Translations under genes and position numbers: made by a program
Part shown: positions 1 to 8,159 of the stretch, piece by piece
Layout: the number at the start of each line of letters is the position of its first letter
Numbering within the stretch: position 1 is the stretch's first letter
Assembly: GCA_900472625.1 (NCBI GenBank)
Contig: UCIT01000075.1
Coordinates: forward strand, 1 to 46,868
Reading direction: 5' to 3'
DNA from: Hyphomicrobiales bacterium
Lineage (GTDB): Bacteria > Pseudomonadota > Alphaproteobacteria > Rhizobiales > Rhizobiaceae
DNA length: 46,868 nucleotides
The notes under the pieces: model-generated
What the model was told of the DNA's origin: nothing
The model's input: the letters and a program-made list of their open reading frames with translations, nothing else
The model's database searches: none

Positions 1-653
1 ATGCGCGCACGATGGTCGTCCCGGCCTGGCCCGAGCGTGTCCACGTCGAGCGCTGAACCGCGAACGCTGCCTCCATGATCCAAAGCGATTGCAGAGGCAC
101 CGTTTTGAATGTTCGGCAGACGCAAGCGATCGTGCTTGCGTTTGCCAGGAATGTCTCGCCTTGCGGCTATTCACACTGCTCTCCAGAGACTCCTTCCCTC
201 CTCCCATGGACTACAGTAGACGACCGTAGGACGCTGACAAACGCCAAGTCTAGGCGATGCCTAGGCGGGAGCGACGGTCAGCTCACAATGACGATCCGAA
301 TCCGACGTTACTGATAGACCGAATGCCCGCCAAAACTAGGCGCGATCTTGACACCACACAGCGGCTATTCACCCTCATTAGCCTGACTTGGGCGAAGGCA
401 AATCCAAGCTCCTGGCTGATGCATGAAGGGTGGTAGACTGGACGCAAAGTGATCTTGCCCGCGACCTTGATGCAGTCAAACCCTTCCGGTCGGCCGAAAG
501 CTTAACGCTCTTGATGTGATCTGAACCGATGCCGCCGTATTCAACTGGACAAGTAGTTGATAAAGCGACCTACGAGGAATTGTGCCCGCATTCTGTTCGG
601 ACATTCCTCGATGGACGCCGCGACAATGTGCGGCGCCCCGATTCAATTGAAAT
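1..653. other. No convincing gene
   Basis: I see no supportable gene here. Open frames are short, overlap on both strands and resemble no family I know. The first 56 bases are open in one frame to a TGA and could be the tail of a gene cut by the window edge, but 17 codons are too few to name. The stretch is downstream of the leftward SDR and probably holds its 3' end region. Confidence 0.5.
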
Positions 654-1406
654 TCAACGCGCGCTATATCCGCCATCAGCCATCAAGATCTGGCCGGTAA
701 TGAATGACGAGGCTGGGCTCGCTAAATAGCAAATGGCATCTGCTATCTCGCTTGGCTCCGCCCATCGTCCCAGCGGATGTGCAGCCTTAATTGCCATTTC
801 GGCAGCGGATGGGTCGTCCATTCCATCGAGGTAGCGGGTCAGGAACGGCGTATTGATCGAACCCGCGCCGACCGCGTTCACCCTTATATTGCGTGCGGCG
901 TAGTCGACGGCCATCTGTCGAACAAGCTGCAACAGCGCACCCTTGGCGGCGCAGTAAGCTGCCTGTTCCGGCAAGCCGACGACGCTCGAGATCGAGCCAG
1001 TCGCCACGATCGCGCCGCTCTTGCGCCTCATCATCGATGGAAGCGCGCGCCTGGCCATCAGGAACAGGGACTTGGCGTTGGCATTCAGGACCTGGTCCCA
1101 TTCCTCCTCGCTGGTGTCGTGAACCGATTTCGAAACGATGTAGCCAGCATTGCTGATCAAGATGTCCACCTCACCGAACGCATCTTCCGCCGCAGCAAAG
1201 ATGCGATCGACGTCGGCGGAACGGGTCACATCCCCACCTACCGCGACAAGACGGCTGTTGCCGCTTGGCGCACGGCCAGCGACAACACTCTCCAGATCCG
1301 TGGCACACACATTGGCGCCCGACGCGAGCAGCTTGCTGACGACGGCCACTCCGACGCCGCCATAGGCTCCAGACACCACGACAGTCTTTCCGGCAAATTC
1401 AGACAT
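654..1406 (-). CDS. SDR family NAD(P)-dependent oxidoreductase
   Basis: This is a 250-residue classical short-chain dehydrogenase/reductase, a cytosolic enzyme that oxidises an alcohol or reduces a ketone with NAD(P). The nucleotide-binding motif is SGAYGGVG (residues 12-19), with NAG at 86-88, a serine near 138-140, and Tyr151/Lys155 in the catalytic YxxxK. The C-terminus ITGQ...ADGGY is typical of FabG-like SDRs. The reading frame is open 35 codons further upstream, but the ATG at 1406 has a GGAGA about 9 bases before it and gives the usual family length. It is transcribed away from the flavin-reductase operon. Its promoter region holds one of two identical inverted operators, so it probably belongs to the same GntR regulon and acts on an intermediate of that pathway. 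The substrate is unknown. Confidence 0.9.
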   Translation of the reverse strand: MSEFAGKTVVVSGAYGGVGVAVVSKLLASGANVCATDLESVVAGRAPSGNSRLVAVGGDVTRSADVDRIFAAAEDAFGEVDILISNAGYIVSKSVHDTSEEEWDQVLNANAKSLFLMARRALPSMMRRKSGAIVATGSISSVVGLPEQAAYCAAKGALLQLVRQMAVDYAARNIRVNAVGAGSINTPFLTRYLDGMDDPSAAEMAIKAAHPLGRWAEPSEIADAICYLASPASSFITGQILMADGGYSAR

Positions 1407-1461
1407 GCACTCAAATCTCCATGCAGCAGCACAAATCCCTCCTGGGGTTCTCTCAGTGTTA

Positions 1462-1478
1462 TGCAGATTATCTACAAT
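1462..1478 (-). promoter_or_regulatory. GntR-type operator, copy 1
   Basis: Read on the minus strand this is ATTGTAGATAATCTGCA, the exact reverse complement of the 17 bases at 1594-1610. It ends about 56 bp upstream of the leftward SDR start. A TTGCAA hexamer (-35-like) overlaps its upstream edge on the minus strand, and TAACAC (-10-like) follows, so the operator fills the promoter spacer. FCD-subfamily GntR proteins commonly bind short imperfect palindromes of this kind. The likely ligand is the GntR protein encoded at 8749-9471; this assignment is inference. Confidence 0.7.
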
Positions 1479-1586
1479 TGCAATGTGATGAGGTGATGCT
1501 TTTATGTTCACACAAGCAGTGACTTAACAGCAGAAGCACGAAAATCGTGCAGATACATTCACTTAACAAATCGCAATTTTTTCGCG

Positions 1587-1592
1587 TTGACA
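1587..1592 (+). promoter_or_regulatory. Candidate -35 box of the monooxygenase/transport operon
   Basis: A perfect TTGACA lies 53 bases before the flavin reductase start. The 17-base operator begins one base after it, so a bound repressor would cover the -35/-10 spacer. The matching -10 element (around 1610-1617) is poor. Confidence 0.45.
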
Positions 1593-1593
1593 G

Positions 1594-1610
1594 ATTGTAG
1601 ATAATCTGCA
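1594..1610 (+). promoter_or_regulatory. GntR-type operator, copy 2
   Basis: ATTGTAGATAATCTGCA, identical over 17 bases to the minus-strand copy at 1462-1478. It is an imperfect palindrome placed directly behind a TTGACA hexamer and 35 bases before the rightward start codon. The mirror-image placement before two divergent genes argues for coordinated repression from this spacer. Confidence 0.75.
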
Positions 1611-1644
1611 ACTTTTCATCTCAACAAACAAGGGAACTGAACGC

Positions 1645-2151
1645 ATGCCAGAGCAAGATTTGGAAAACTTCCGTCAGTCAATGCGCAGGCTCGCTGCCAC
1701 GGTTTGCATTATCTCCTGCCAGAAAGATGGGGTTCGCTACGGGATCACCGTCACATCCGTCACTTCCCTGTGCATGGAGCCGCAGTCGATCCTCGTCTGC
1801 ATCAATCAGAGCGCCTCCATCCGCCCGCACATCCGCGACGTCGGCCGCTATTGCGTCAACCTCCTGACGCAGAGCCAGGCGGACATATCGAAGCGGTTCA
1901 GTGGCGGTGTGCCGGCGAGCGAGCGTTTTCTCGAGGGAGCCTGGTGCCTGTCGGATGACGGCATCCCCTATCTGGCCGACGCGCAGGCCAACATCTTTTG
2001 CGAGATCGACGAGGCATTCGGGTATGCCACCCACGACATTCTTGTCGGCCGCGTGCTGAGTTCCCGCTTCAACACGGAAGTGGCGCCGCTGCTTTATCAG
2101 GACGGAAAATACGCTGTCGGCGCACCGCTCGACCTGTCGGCGGCCGCTTAA
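1645..2151 (+). CDS. Flavin reductase (RutF/HpaC-like)
   Basis: This 168-residue protein has the flavin-reductase-like split-barrel fold of HpaC, RutF and NtaB. These enzymes use NAD(P)H to reduce FMN or FAD, which diffuses to a partner monooxygenase. Family signs are the N-terminal FRQSMRRLAATVCIIS stretch, the central GITVTSVTSLCMEP segment, the QSASIRPHIRD segment, and FCVNLL-like CVNLLTQSQ. The length is typical. It is the first gene of the rightward operon and lies 56 bases before the LLM monooxygenase. This is the classic pairing for a two-component flavin-dependent monooxygenase. Control is probably through the operator at 1594-1610. It could also serve other flavoproteins, but the adjacency makes the LLM protein the likely partner. 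Confidence 0.9.
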   Translation: MPEQDLENFRQSMRRLAATVCIISCQKDGVRYGITVTSVTSLCMEPQSILVCINQSASIRPHIRDVGRYCVNLLTQSQADISKRFSGGVPASERFLEGAWCLSDDGIPYLADAQANIFCEIDEAFGYATHDILVGRVLSSRFNTEVAPLLYQDGKYAVGAPLDLSAAA

Positions 2152-2207
2152 TTGAAAACCGGCGGCCGCAATTTCTGTTCCGCCGAAAGAAAGCCCAGGA
2201 GAATATC

Positions 2208-3302
2208 ATGCAGTTAGGTCTGTTCAGCCTAATGACCTTGCGCGACCACGTCGACGGTGCCGTCGGCGTCATGCGCGACACGAAGAAAATGGTGCAGACA
2301 GCCGAAGAACTTGGTTTTGACATTGCCTGGTTTGCGGAACACCACTTCGCCAATTACTCCAGTTCGCCGTCGCCACTGATGATGTGCTCCTACGCGGCCG
2401 GTTGGACCAGCAAGATCAAGCTCGGCCCCGGCGTCATCGTGCTGCCGCTCTACAATCCGCTGCGCGTCGCCCAGGAAATCGCAGTCGCCGACACCCAGAG
2501 CGAAGGCCGCCTCATCATCGGAATGGGCACCGGCTACCAGCAATACGAATTCGACCGTTACGATGTCTCTCTCGAGAGCAAGAATGAGATCTTCGTCGAG
2601 TACTGGGACGTCATCGAACAGGCGCTCGTCGAAGGCGAGGTCGAGTATAACGGGCAGTTCATTAAGGTCCCCAAGACCAATTTCGCCATCAAGACGCAGC
2701 AGTCGCCGCTGCCGCCCATCTTCGTGACCTCCTCGCATCCGAAGCTGCTCAACCGCTTCAAGAAGTGGAACGCGACGCCCTTCATCGCCGCCAGCACCCT
2801 CGGCTCGCCCGTCCTCTACAAGATGGCCGACGGACTGAACAAGGCCTGGGAAAGCATCGGCGAGCGGCCGGCGGAAAAGCCGCTCGCCATCATGCAATAT
2901 GTCAGCATTACCGACAGCCGAGCCGAGGCACTCGAAGTCGCCGAGCGGGCACGCTATGTGGGACGCATGGCGCACCACCTTCGCAAAGCAGAACTGCCGC
3001 TCGACGACAACGGCTTCATCGCCAACGAAGCGTTCGAGGGCGAATACTCGCTCGACCAATATGCCGACAACATGGTCGTGGGCGATCCCCACATGGTTGC
3101 CGAAAAGATGGTCGACAACATCAAGCGGCTGAACCCCAGCAACTTTACCTGCAATTTCTCGTTCGGCTGCATGCCTCTGGAACGGGCGCATCGCTCAATC
3201 CAGCGCTTCACGAAGGAGGTCATTCCGCTGGTTGAGAAGGAAGTCGGCCCGCTCGCCGACATCGGCGCCAACGCCCCGGTCTTGAAGCGCCTCGCAAGCT
3301 GA
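2208..3302 (+). CDS. LLM-class flavin-dependent monooxygenase
   Basis: A 364-residue luciferase-like (bacterial luciferase/LLM) protein of TIM-barrel type. It is expected to use reduced flavin and O2 to oxygenate a substrate. Family features are the N-terminal LGLFSL strand, the AEELGFDIAWFAEHHF segment near residues 25-45, SPLMMCSYAA, and a GRLIIGMGTGYQQYEF segment. The frame is open 70 codons upstream inside the flavin reductase gene, but ATG 2208 is preceded by AGGAG and starts the recognisable domain. The neighbours point to a nitrogen-containing, amino-acid-like substrate: a flavin reductase before it, and an amino-acid-type ABC importer and a Rid-family protein after it. RutA, NtaA and similar LLM enzymes are precedents for oxidative attack on N-compounds. 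The exact reaction cannot be read from the sequence. Confidence 0.9.
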   Translation: MQLGLFSLMTLRDHVDGAVGVMRDTKKMVQTAEELGFDIAWFAEHHFANYSSSPSPLMMCSYAAGWTSKIKLGPGVIVLPLYNPLRVAQEIAVADTQSEGRLIIGMGTGYQQYEFDRYDVSLESKNEIFVEYWDVIEQALVEGEVEYNGQFIKVPKTNFAIKTQQSPLPPIFVTSSHPKLLNRFKKWNATPFIAASTLGSPVLYKMADGLNKAWESIGERPAEKPLAIMQYVSITDSRAEALEVAERARYVGRMAHHLRKAELPLDDNGFIANEAFEGEYSLDQYADNMVVGDPHMVAEKMVDNIKRLNPSNFTCNFSFGCMPLERAHRSIQRFTKEVIPLVEKEVGPLADIGANAPVLKRLAS

Positions 3303-3313
3303 GCCACGCAATC

Positions 3314-3341
3314 GGGGTCCGGCGCATAACGCACCGGCCCC
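3314..3341 (+). terminator. Hairpin after the monooxygenase gene
   Basis: GGGG-t-CCGG-c-GC pairs with GC-a-CCGG-CCCC across a 5-base loop, followed by TGTTTC. The stem has one bulge and one mismatch and only a weak T-run. It may attenuate transcription between the monooxygenase and the first binding-protein gene, or protect the mRNA end. Confidence 0.45.
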
Positions 3342-3389
3342 TGTTTCATGCATTAAAGTCATACCGCATCAAACAAGAAGGGGAATGAA

Positions 3390-4220
3390 ATGCGAAATAC
3401 CAAGACGTTTATGCTTGCCGGCACGATCCTGTGCGCGGCCGTAGCCAGCCACGCTTACGCTCAGTCAGCCTCGACACTCGATACGGTCGTACAGACCAAG
3501 AAGCTGCGTTGCGGCATCATGCTGGACTCTCCGCCATCAGGCTTCCGCAACACCTCGAATGAACCTGATGGTTTCGATGTCGCCTACTGCAAGGACATGG
3601 CGAAGGCCCTGGGTGCAGAGCCGGAGATTGTCGAAACACCAGCACCTGATCGCATCCCCGCGCTGGTCTCCAACCGTATCGACGTTCTGATCGCCTCAAC
3701 AACGCCGACGCCGGCACGCGCCATGACGGTTTCCTTCACGCAGCCCTACATGAACTACACGACCACCGTGATCACGACGAAGAAGACCAGCATCAAGGGC
3801 TGGGACGACCTGAAGAGCGCAAAGCTCGGCGGCGTCATCGGCACGACGACCGAGCAGCTCTTGAATGCACAGGTTGAAAAGGGCTGGAAAGACACCGGCG
3901 CAACCTACACCGGCTTTGCAAGCGACACCGAAGCCTTCATGGCGCTGCAGCAGGGCAAGGTGGACGCCATCCTGCAGGCGACCGCGGTCTTCAACACGCT
4001 GGCCGGCAGCGGCCAGTTCCCGGAATTCGTCTCGGCCGGCCTCGCCCCCAACAACGACATGGTGAGCATCGCCGTCAAGCGCGACGATCAGCAGTTCCTG
4101 AACTGGGCGAAGCTCTTCGTCTGGCAGCAGAAGGTCAGCGGCCGCTTCGACGAGGTCTACAAGACATTCTTCGGCGAGTCTCCGGTACCGTCGCTGAACG
4201 CGGAAGGCGTCAACTTCTGA
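3390..4220 (+). CDS. ABC transporter substrate-binding protein (polar amino acid type), copy 1
   Basis: A 276-residue periplasmic binding protein of the family 3 (amino-acid/opine) type. The N-terminus is a Sec signal peptide: a basic start, a hydrophobic core near residues 8-18, and AYA before QSAS. The domain opens with KKLRCGIMLDSPPSGF, followed by PDGFDVAYCKDMAKALG, the usual ligand-pocket region. DRIPALVSNRIDVLIA and STTPTPARAMTVSFTQPYM are the hallmark of this family. Two cysteines, in LRCGI and AYCKD, are shared with the neighbouring copy and may form a disulfide. A purine-rich AAGGGGAA lies before the ATG. It feeds the two permeases and ATPase downstream. The ligand is unknown. Confidence 0.93.
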   Translation: MRNTKTFMLAGTILCAAVASHAYAQSASTLDTVVQTKKLRCGIMLDSPPSGFRNTSNEPDGFDVAYCKDMAKALGAEPEIVETPAPDRIPALVSNRIDVLIASTTPTPARAMTVSFTQPYMNYTTTVITTKKTSIKGWDDLKSAKLGGVIGTTTEQLLNAQVEKGWKDTGATYTGFASDTEAFMALQQGKVDAILQATAVFNTLAGSGQFPEFVSAGLAPNNDMVSIAVKRDDQQFLNWAKLFVWQQKVSGRFDEVYKTFFGESPVPSLNAEGVNF

Positions 4221-4256
4221 TCGCGCCCTGACGGGTCAGACCATTCAAGCACCCGG

Positions 4257-4283
4257 CCCCCGCGCGAGATATCGGCGCGGGGG
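4257..4283. promoter_or_regulatory. Intercistronic hairpin between the two binding-protein genes
   Basis: A perfect 9-bp GC-rich stem (CCCCCGCGC at 4257-4265 with its complement at 4275-4283) and a 9-base loop. There is no T-run, so it is more likely an mRNA 3'-stabilising or attenuating structure than a full terminator. Confidence 0.6.
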
Positions 4284-4348
4284 TCAGAACAGCCGAACGA
4301 GACGGGAAGATCCCGCTCGACCAAAGCCAAAAAACAAGGGGAACTGGC

Positions 4349-5176
4349 ATGCACACATCGAAACTCACCATCATGATCCTCGCGACTGCCATCGGTGCAC
4401 TCGCATCCAACATGGCACTCGCAGAATCGACACTCGACCGTGTCATCGGTAGCAAGAAGCTGCGCTGCGGCATAATGATGGACAACCCGCCTTCCGGCTT
4501 CCGCAATGCCGCCAACGAGCCTGATGGACTTGACGTTGTCTACTGCAAGGACATGGCCAAGATCCTCGGCGCCGAAGCCGAGGTTGTCGAAACGCCCTCT
4601 CCGGACCGCATCCCCGCACTCGTCTCCAATCGCATCGACGTTCTGATCGCCTCGACGACGCCCACGCCTCAGCGCGCGCTGACCGTGGCTTTCACCCAGC
4701 CCTACATGAACTTCACCATGGGCGTCATCACGCGCGCCGATACCGGCATCAAGTCCTATGCAGACCTCAAGGGCAAGAAGCTCGGCGGCGTTGTGGGCAG
4801 CACGCAGGAGCAGCTGATCGACAAGGAGATGGAGGCGGGCTGGGCTGCCGCAGGCAGCACTTACACCGGCTATGCAAGCGATGCGGAATCCTATCTCGCG
4901 CTGCAGCAGGGCAAGGTCGATTCGATCCTCGTGGCCATGGGCGTCTTCAATGCCTTGTCGCAGAGCGGCCAGTTTTCCGAATTCGTCCTGGCCGGCGCGG
5001 CTCCGCTTTCCGACACGGTCGCCATCGCTGTCAAGCGCGATGACCAGCAGTTCCTGAACTGGACCAAGCAGTTTGTCTGGCAGCAAGTGACGAGCGGCCG
5101 CTTCGCCGAGGTTTACAAGACCTACTTTGGCGAGGGCCCTGTCCCCGCCCTCGCCATCAGCGGCGTTGATTATTGA
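4349..5176 (+). CDS. ABC transporter substrate-binding protein (polar amino acid type), copy 2
   Basis: A 275-residue periplasmic binding protein and close paralogue of the preceding gene. The two align along their whole length with almost no gaps and share KKLRCGIM, PPSGFRN, YCKDMAK, SPDRIPALVSNRIDVLIAS-type and KRDDQQFLNW segments. The signal peptide ends near ALA before ESTLD. The pair clearly arose by tandem duplication. Differences cluster in the middle, where TTKKTSIKGWDDLKS becomes RADTGIKSYADLKG, and around AAPLSDTVA. This could mean related but distinct ligands served by one permease. AAGGGGAAC precedes the ATG. Confidence 0.93.
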   Translation: MHTSKLTIMILATAIGALASNMALAESTLDRVIGSKKLRCGIMMDNPPSGFRNAANEPDGLDVVYCKDMAKILGAEAEVVETPSPDRIPALVSNRIDVLIASTTPTPQRALTVAFTQPYMNFTMGVITRADTGIKSYADLKGKKLGGVVGSTQEQLIDKEMEAGWAAAGSTYTGYASDAESYLALQQGKVDSILVAMGVFNALSQSGQFSEFVLAGAAPLSDTVAIAVKRDDQQFLNWTKQFVWQQVTSGRFAEVYKTYFGEGPVPALAISGVDY

Positions 5177-5189
5177 AGCTTTTAAAGAG

Positions 5190-5218
5190 ATCCCGGTCTT
5201 GTGGTACAAGACCGGGAT
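5190..5218. promoter_or_regulatory. Intercistronic hairpin between binding protein and permease genes
   Basis: A perfect 12-bp stem (ATCCCGGTCTTG at 5190-5201, complement at 5207-5218) with a 5-base TGGTA loop, 13 bases after the stop codon. Such stems after binding-protein genes are known to keep binding-protein mRNA in excess over permease mRNA. That role is inferred here. Confidence 0.7.
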
Positions 5219-5235
5219 AGCATTGGAACAGCGCA

Positions 5236-5898
5236 ATGTTTGGCTATCAATTCTACTGGTCTATCGTATGGACTGCCCTTCCCCAGCTTCTTGCCGGGGC
5301 GTGGGTGAGCCTGCAGATCACCATTCTGTCCCTCGTCATCGGTACGTTGATCGCCTTGCCGATGGCGGTTGCACGTCGAGGCCAATCCGGCTGGGGCTAC
5401 CGCTTCTCGACGGCCTGGGTCGAGCTTTCGCGAAACACACCCGTCCTCTTCCAGGTCTACATGATCTACTTCGGACTGGGCGCGCTCGGCATCAACATCT
5501 CGAGCTACCTATCCGTCCTTGCCGCGATTTCGTTCAACAACGCCGGCTACCTCGCCGAGATTTTCCGCGGGGGACTGAACGCCGTGCCTCGCCAGCAGAT
5601 GTCCGGCGCTCGCTCTTTGGGGATGACAACCTTTCAGGGGTTCATCCACATCGTCTTCCCGCAGATGTTCAAGATCATCTTCTTCGCCTATGTCACGCAG
5701 GCGATCTGGGGCATGCTCAACACGTCGCTCGGGATGCTCGTTGGCCTCAAGGAACTGGCCGGTGCAGCACAGTACGCACAATCAGTGTCGTTCCGAACTT
5801 TCGAATTCTTCATCGTCACAGCCGCAATCTACTACGCGATGGCGAAAGCGGTCCAGCTTTCCGCCGAGTTCGTGTTCCGCTTGATGTACAGGAGCTAA
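5236..5898 (+). CDS. Amino-acid-type ABC transporter permease 1
   Basis: A 220-residue inner-membrane permease of the HisM/GlnP (polar amino acid) family. It has about five hydrophobic segments, beginning with WSIVWTALPQLLAGAWVSL. The family segment SRNTPVLFQVYMIYFGLG is followed by the cytoplasmic EAA loop LAEIFRGGLNAVPRQQMSGA, which docks on the ATPase. The length is normal. A GGAA lies before the ATG. Its stop is one base before the start of the second permease, so the two are translationally linked and presumably form a heterodimer. Confidence 0.93.
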   Translation: MFGYQFYWSIVWTALPQLLAGAWVSLQITILSLVIGTLIALPMAVARRGQSGWGYRFSTAWVELSRNTPVLFQVYMIYFGLGALGINISSYLSVLAAISFNNAGYLAEIFRGGLNAVPRQQMSGARSLGMTTFQGFIHIVFPQMFKIIFFAYVTQAIWGMLNTSLGMLVGLKELAGAAQYAQSVSFRTFEFFIVTAAIYYAMAKAVQLSAEFVFRLMYRS

Positions 5899-5899
5899 C

Positions 5900-6556
5900 A
5901 TGCAATTCCAGCTTGCACATCAAGGCCTGCAATGGTCGGACAGCTACTTCATCCTGATGGGAGCCTGGAACACGATCCGGCTGGCGCTCTGCGCCACGCT
6001 CATTGGGACTGTTCTTGGCATCTTCATCGGCTGGCTGCGCGTGGTTTCCCGCATCGCGCGGTTCGTCACCTCGCCGTTGATCGATATCCTTCGCTCCGTG
6101 CCGATGGTCATCCAGCTGATTCTCATGAACAGTTTTCTCGCCATGGCCGGATTCGGCACCTCGCCCTTCTGGTTCGGTGCGCTTGCGCTCAGCGCCTGGA
6201 TGGCCGCGGTAACCGCGGAAGTCGCCCGTTCGGCCTTCCTCGCAGTCCCCAACCAGTTCCGGCGGAGCGCCCGCTCGCTGGGCATGACCTATCCCCAGGA
6301 GTTCTTCCATATTTCAATGCCGCTCGCCTATCGTGCCGGCCTGACGTCGTGGATCGGCCTTGTGCTCAGCCTGATCAAGGACAGTTCGCTCGCGGGCGTG
6401 ATCGGCTATGTCGAGTTCACCCGAAACGCGCAGAACCTGATGACGCGAACACATGAGACCTGGCTGCTGCTGTTCGGCATCGGGCTCTTCTATTTCGTCA
6501 TCTGCTATCCCGTCTCGCGCTACAGCCGCCATCTCGAAAGAAAGGTTCTCGTATGA
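5900..6556 (+). CDS. Amino-acid-type ABC transporter permease 2
   Basis: A 218-residue partner permease of the same HisM/GlnP family. Near the N-terminus is WNTIRLALCATLIGTVLGIF. The segment DILRSVPMVIQLILMNSFLA follows, and the EAA loop is AEVARSAFLAVPNQFRRSAR. It then has LVLSLIKDSSLAGVIGYVE, characteristic of the second permease of these systems. The start overlaps the preceding operon spacing by design (one base gap). Its TGA overlaps the ATG of the ATPase gene (ATGA), showing tight coupling. Confidence 0.93.
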   Translation: MQFQLAHQGLQWSDSYFILMGAWNTIRLALCATLIGTVLGIFIGWLRVVSRIARFVTSPLIDILRSVPMVIQLILMNSFLAMAGFGTSPFWFGALALSAWMAAVTAEVARSAFLAVPNQFRRSARSLGMTYPQEFFHISMPLAYRAGLTSWIGLVLSLIKDSSLAGVIGYVEFTRNAQNLMTRTHETWLLLFGIGLFYFVICYPVSRYSRHLERKVLV

Positions 6557-7308
6557 TTGAGATCCGCAATGTCAAAAAGGTCTTCGGCCCGCTGACCGTC
6601 ATCAACGGTATCAATCTTGATGTGAAGAAGGGTGAGCTGCTCTGCCTCATCGGCGCCAGCGGCTCCGGAAAGTCGACACTGCTGCAATGCATCAATGGCC
6701 TCGAGCCGATCCAGGGCGGCGAAATCATCGTCGATGGTGTTAGCGTCCACGATCCAAAGACCAACATCAACCACTTGCGCCGCAAACTCGGGATTGTCTT
6801 TCAGCAGTACAATGCTTTCCCGCATCTGACCGCGATCGAGAACGTTGCCCTTGCTCCCCGCGTCGTTTTGAAAAAGAGCCGTTCGGAAGCACGCAAGCTT
6901 GCCCAGAAGCATCTCGAACACGTTGGTCTCGGCGACAAAGCCAACTCCTTGCCCTCGCAGCTCTCCGGTGGCCAGCAGCAGCGCCTTGCCATTGCCCGCG
7001 CTCTGGCGATGGAGCCGGCATACATGCTGTTTGACGAGGTCACCTCAGCCCTCGATCCCGAACTTGTGGGCGAGGTGCTGGAGACAATGCGCCTTCTCAA
7101 GCGGGAGGGCATGACCATGGTCGTCGTCACCCACGACATCAATTTCGTCCGCGAATCCGCCGACCGCGTCGCCTTCCTGCATCAGGGCGAGGTCTGCGAG
7201 ATCGGTACGGCTGAAGAGGTCATCGACAATCCACGCAAGGAGCAGACGCAGAAGTTTCTGAGACGGGAACGGCGTCCTGCCATTTCAAACCAGACGTCGG
7301 CGGCCTGA
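6553..7308 (+). CDS. Amino-acid-type ABC transporter ATP-binding protein
   Basis: A 251-residue GlnQ/HisP-type ATPase that powers the importer at the inner face of the membrane. Walker A is GASGSGKST (34-42), the Q-loop glutamine is near 84, the ABC signature LSGGQ is at 137-141, Walker B YMLFDE is at 157-162, and the switch histidine is H194 in VVTHD. All catalytic elements are intact. It overlaps the second permease gene by four bases. The following SDR starts 39 bases later with its own ribosome-binding site. This gene completes the import module of the operon. Confidence 0.95.
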   Translation: MIEIRNVKKVFGPLTVINGINLDVKKGELLCLIGASGSGKSTLLQCINGLEPIQGGEIIVDGVSVHDPKTNINHLRRKLGIVFQQYNAFPHLTAIENVALAPRVVLKKSRSEARKLAQKHLEHVGLGDKANSLPSQLSGGQQQRLAIARALAMEPAYMLFDEVTSALDPELVGEVLETMRLLKREGMTMVVVTHDINFVRESADRVAFLHQGEVCEIGTAEEVIDNPRKEQTQKFLRRERRPAISNQTSAA

Positions 7309-7347
7309 GCCGGCGTCCGATACCTATTCTTGAAGGAGTAAAAAACA

Positions 7348-8109
7348 GTGATCTCATTCGATCTGAAGGGCCGCGCTGCGCTGATCACAGGCGCTGGTTC
7401 GGGCATCGGCCTCGAAGCAGCCCGCATCATCTGCAAGAGCGGCGGCAAGGTTGCCATCAACTTCCTCCCGGACGATTCGCGTGGTCCGGCGGCCGTCGAA
7501 GCGCTTCGCAAGGAAGGTTTCGACGTCGTCGCCGCGCCGGGCGATGTAGGCGATCCCGCAGCAGCCGAAGCAATGGTAAAGAAGGCAATCGCCGATCTCG
7601 GCCATCTCAACCTTCTGGTGAACAATGCCGGCACCCCGGGTGTGAAGACGCCGATCCCGATCACCGATCTGGACAGCATCAGCGAAGAACTTTGGGCGAA
7701 CCTCCTCAACGTCAACCTGATGAGTGTATGGCGCTGCTCGAAAGCGGCCGCCGATGCACTGAAGGCCAGCAAGGGCGCCATCGTCAACACGGCCTCGATC
7801 GCCGGTCTGGGCGCTGTCGCCAGCACGCTCGTCTATAGCGGTTCGAAGGCTGCCGTCATCAACCTCACCAAGAACCTCGCCAAGTCGCTGGCGCCTGAGG
7901 TCCGCGTCAACGCGGTCGCCCCCGGTTCGGTCGACAGCTCCTGGGCCATCGAATGGTCGGACGAGCGCCGCACCAGCACCATTGCCTCGACGCCGCTGAA
8001 AAAGCTTTGCACGCCTTACGACGTTGCGGAACTGATCATCTATCTGGGCTTCGCGGGCGGCATGATCACCGGCCAGACCGTCAACATAGACGGCGGCGTC
8101 TACATGTGA
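7348..8109 (+). CDS. SDR family NAD(P)-dependent oxidoreductase
   Basis: A 253-residue classical SDR. TGAGSGIG is at residues 14-21, NNAG at about 92-95, and the catalytic serine, tyrosine and lysine are S150, Y163 and K167. The C-terminus MITGQTVNIDGGVYM is typical. The start is GTG at 7348, with AAGGAG nine bases upstream; no better ATG is available. It lies between the ABC ATPase and the Rid-family gene in the same orientation and so probably works on a carbonyl or alcohol intermediate of the pathway. A second SDR of the regulon is the divergent gene at 654-1406. The substrate cannot be inferred. Confidence 0.9.
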   Translation: MISFDLKGRAALITGAGSGIGLEAARIICKSGGKVAINFLPDDSRGPAAVEALRKEGFDVVAAPGDVGDPAAAEAMVKKAIADLGHLNLLVNNAGTPGVKTPIPITDLDSISEELWANLLNVNLMSVWRCSKAAADALKASKGAIVNTASIAGLGAVASTLVYSGSKAAVINLTKNLAKSLAPEVRVNAVAPGSVDSSWAIEWSDERRTSTIASTPLKKLCTPYDVAELIIYLGFAGGMITGQTVNIDGGVYM

Positions 8110-8159
8110 TCGCCGGCTTCCAGCCGGCGGCACCACCGAACGTCATGAAGGAATGAACA

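Noticed and set aside
3..56. Possible C-terminal end of a gene cut by the window start
   Set aside because: Only 17 codons are visible and nothing identifies them.
4157..5236. Long open frame (359 codons) on the minus strand
   Set aside because: It is the antisense shadow of the second binding-protein gene. It has no family motif, and the plus-strand gene is certain.
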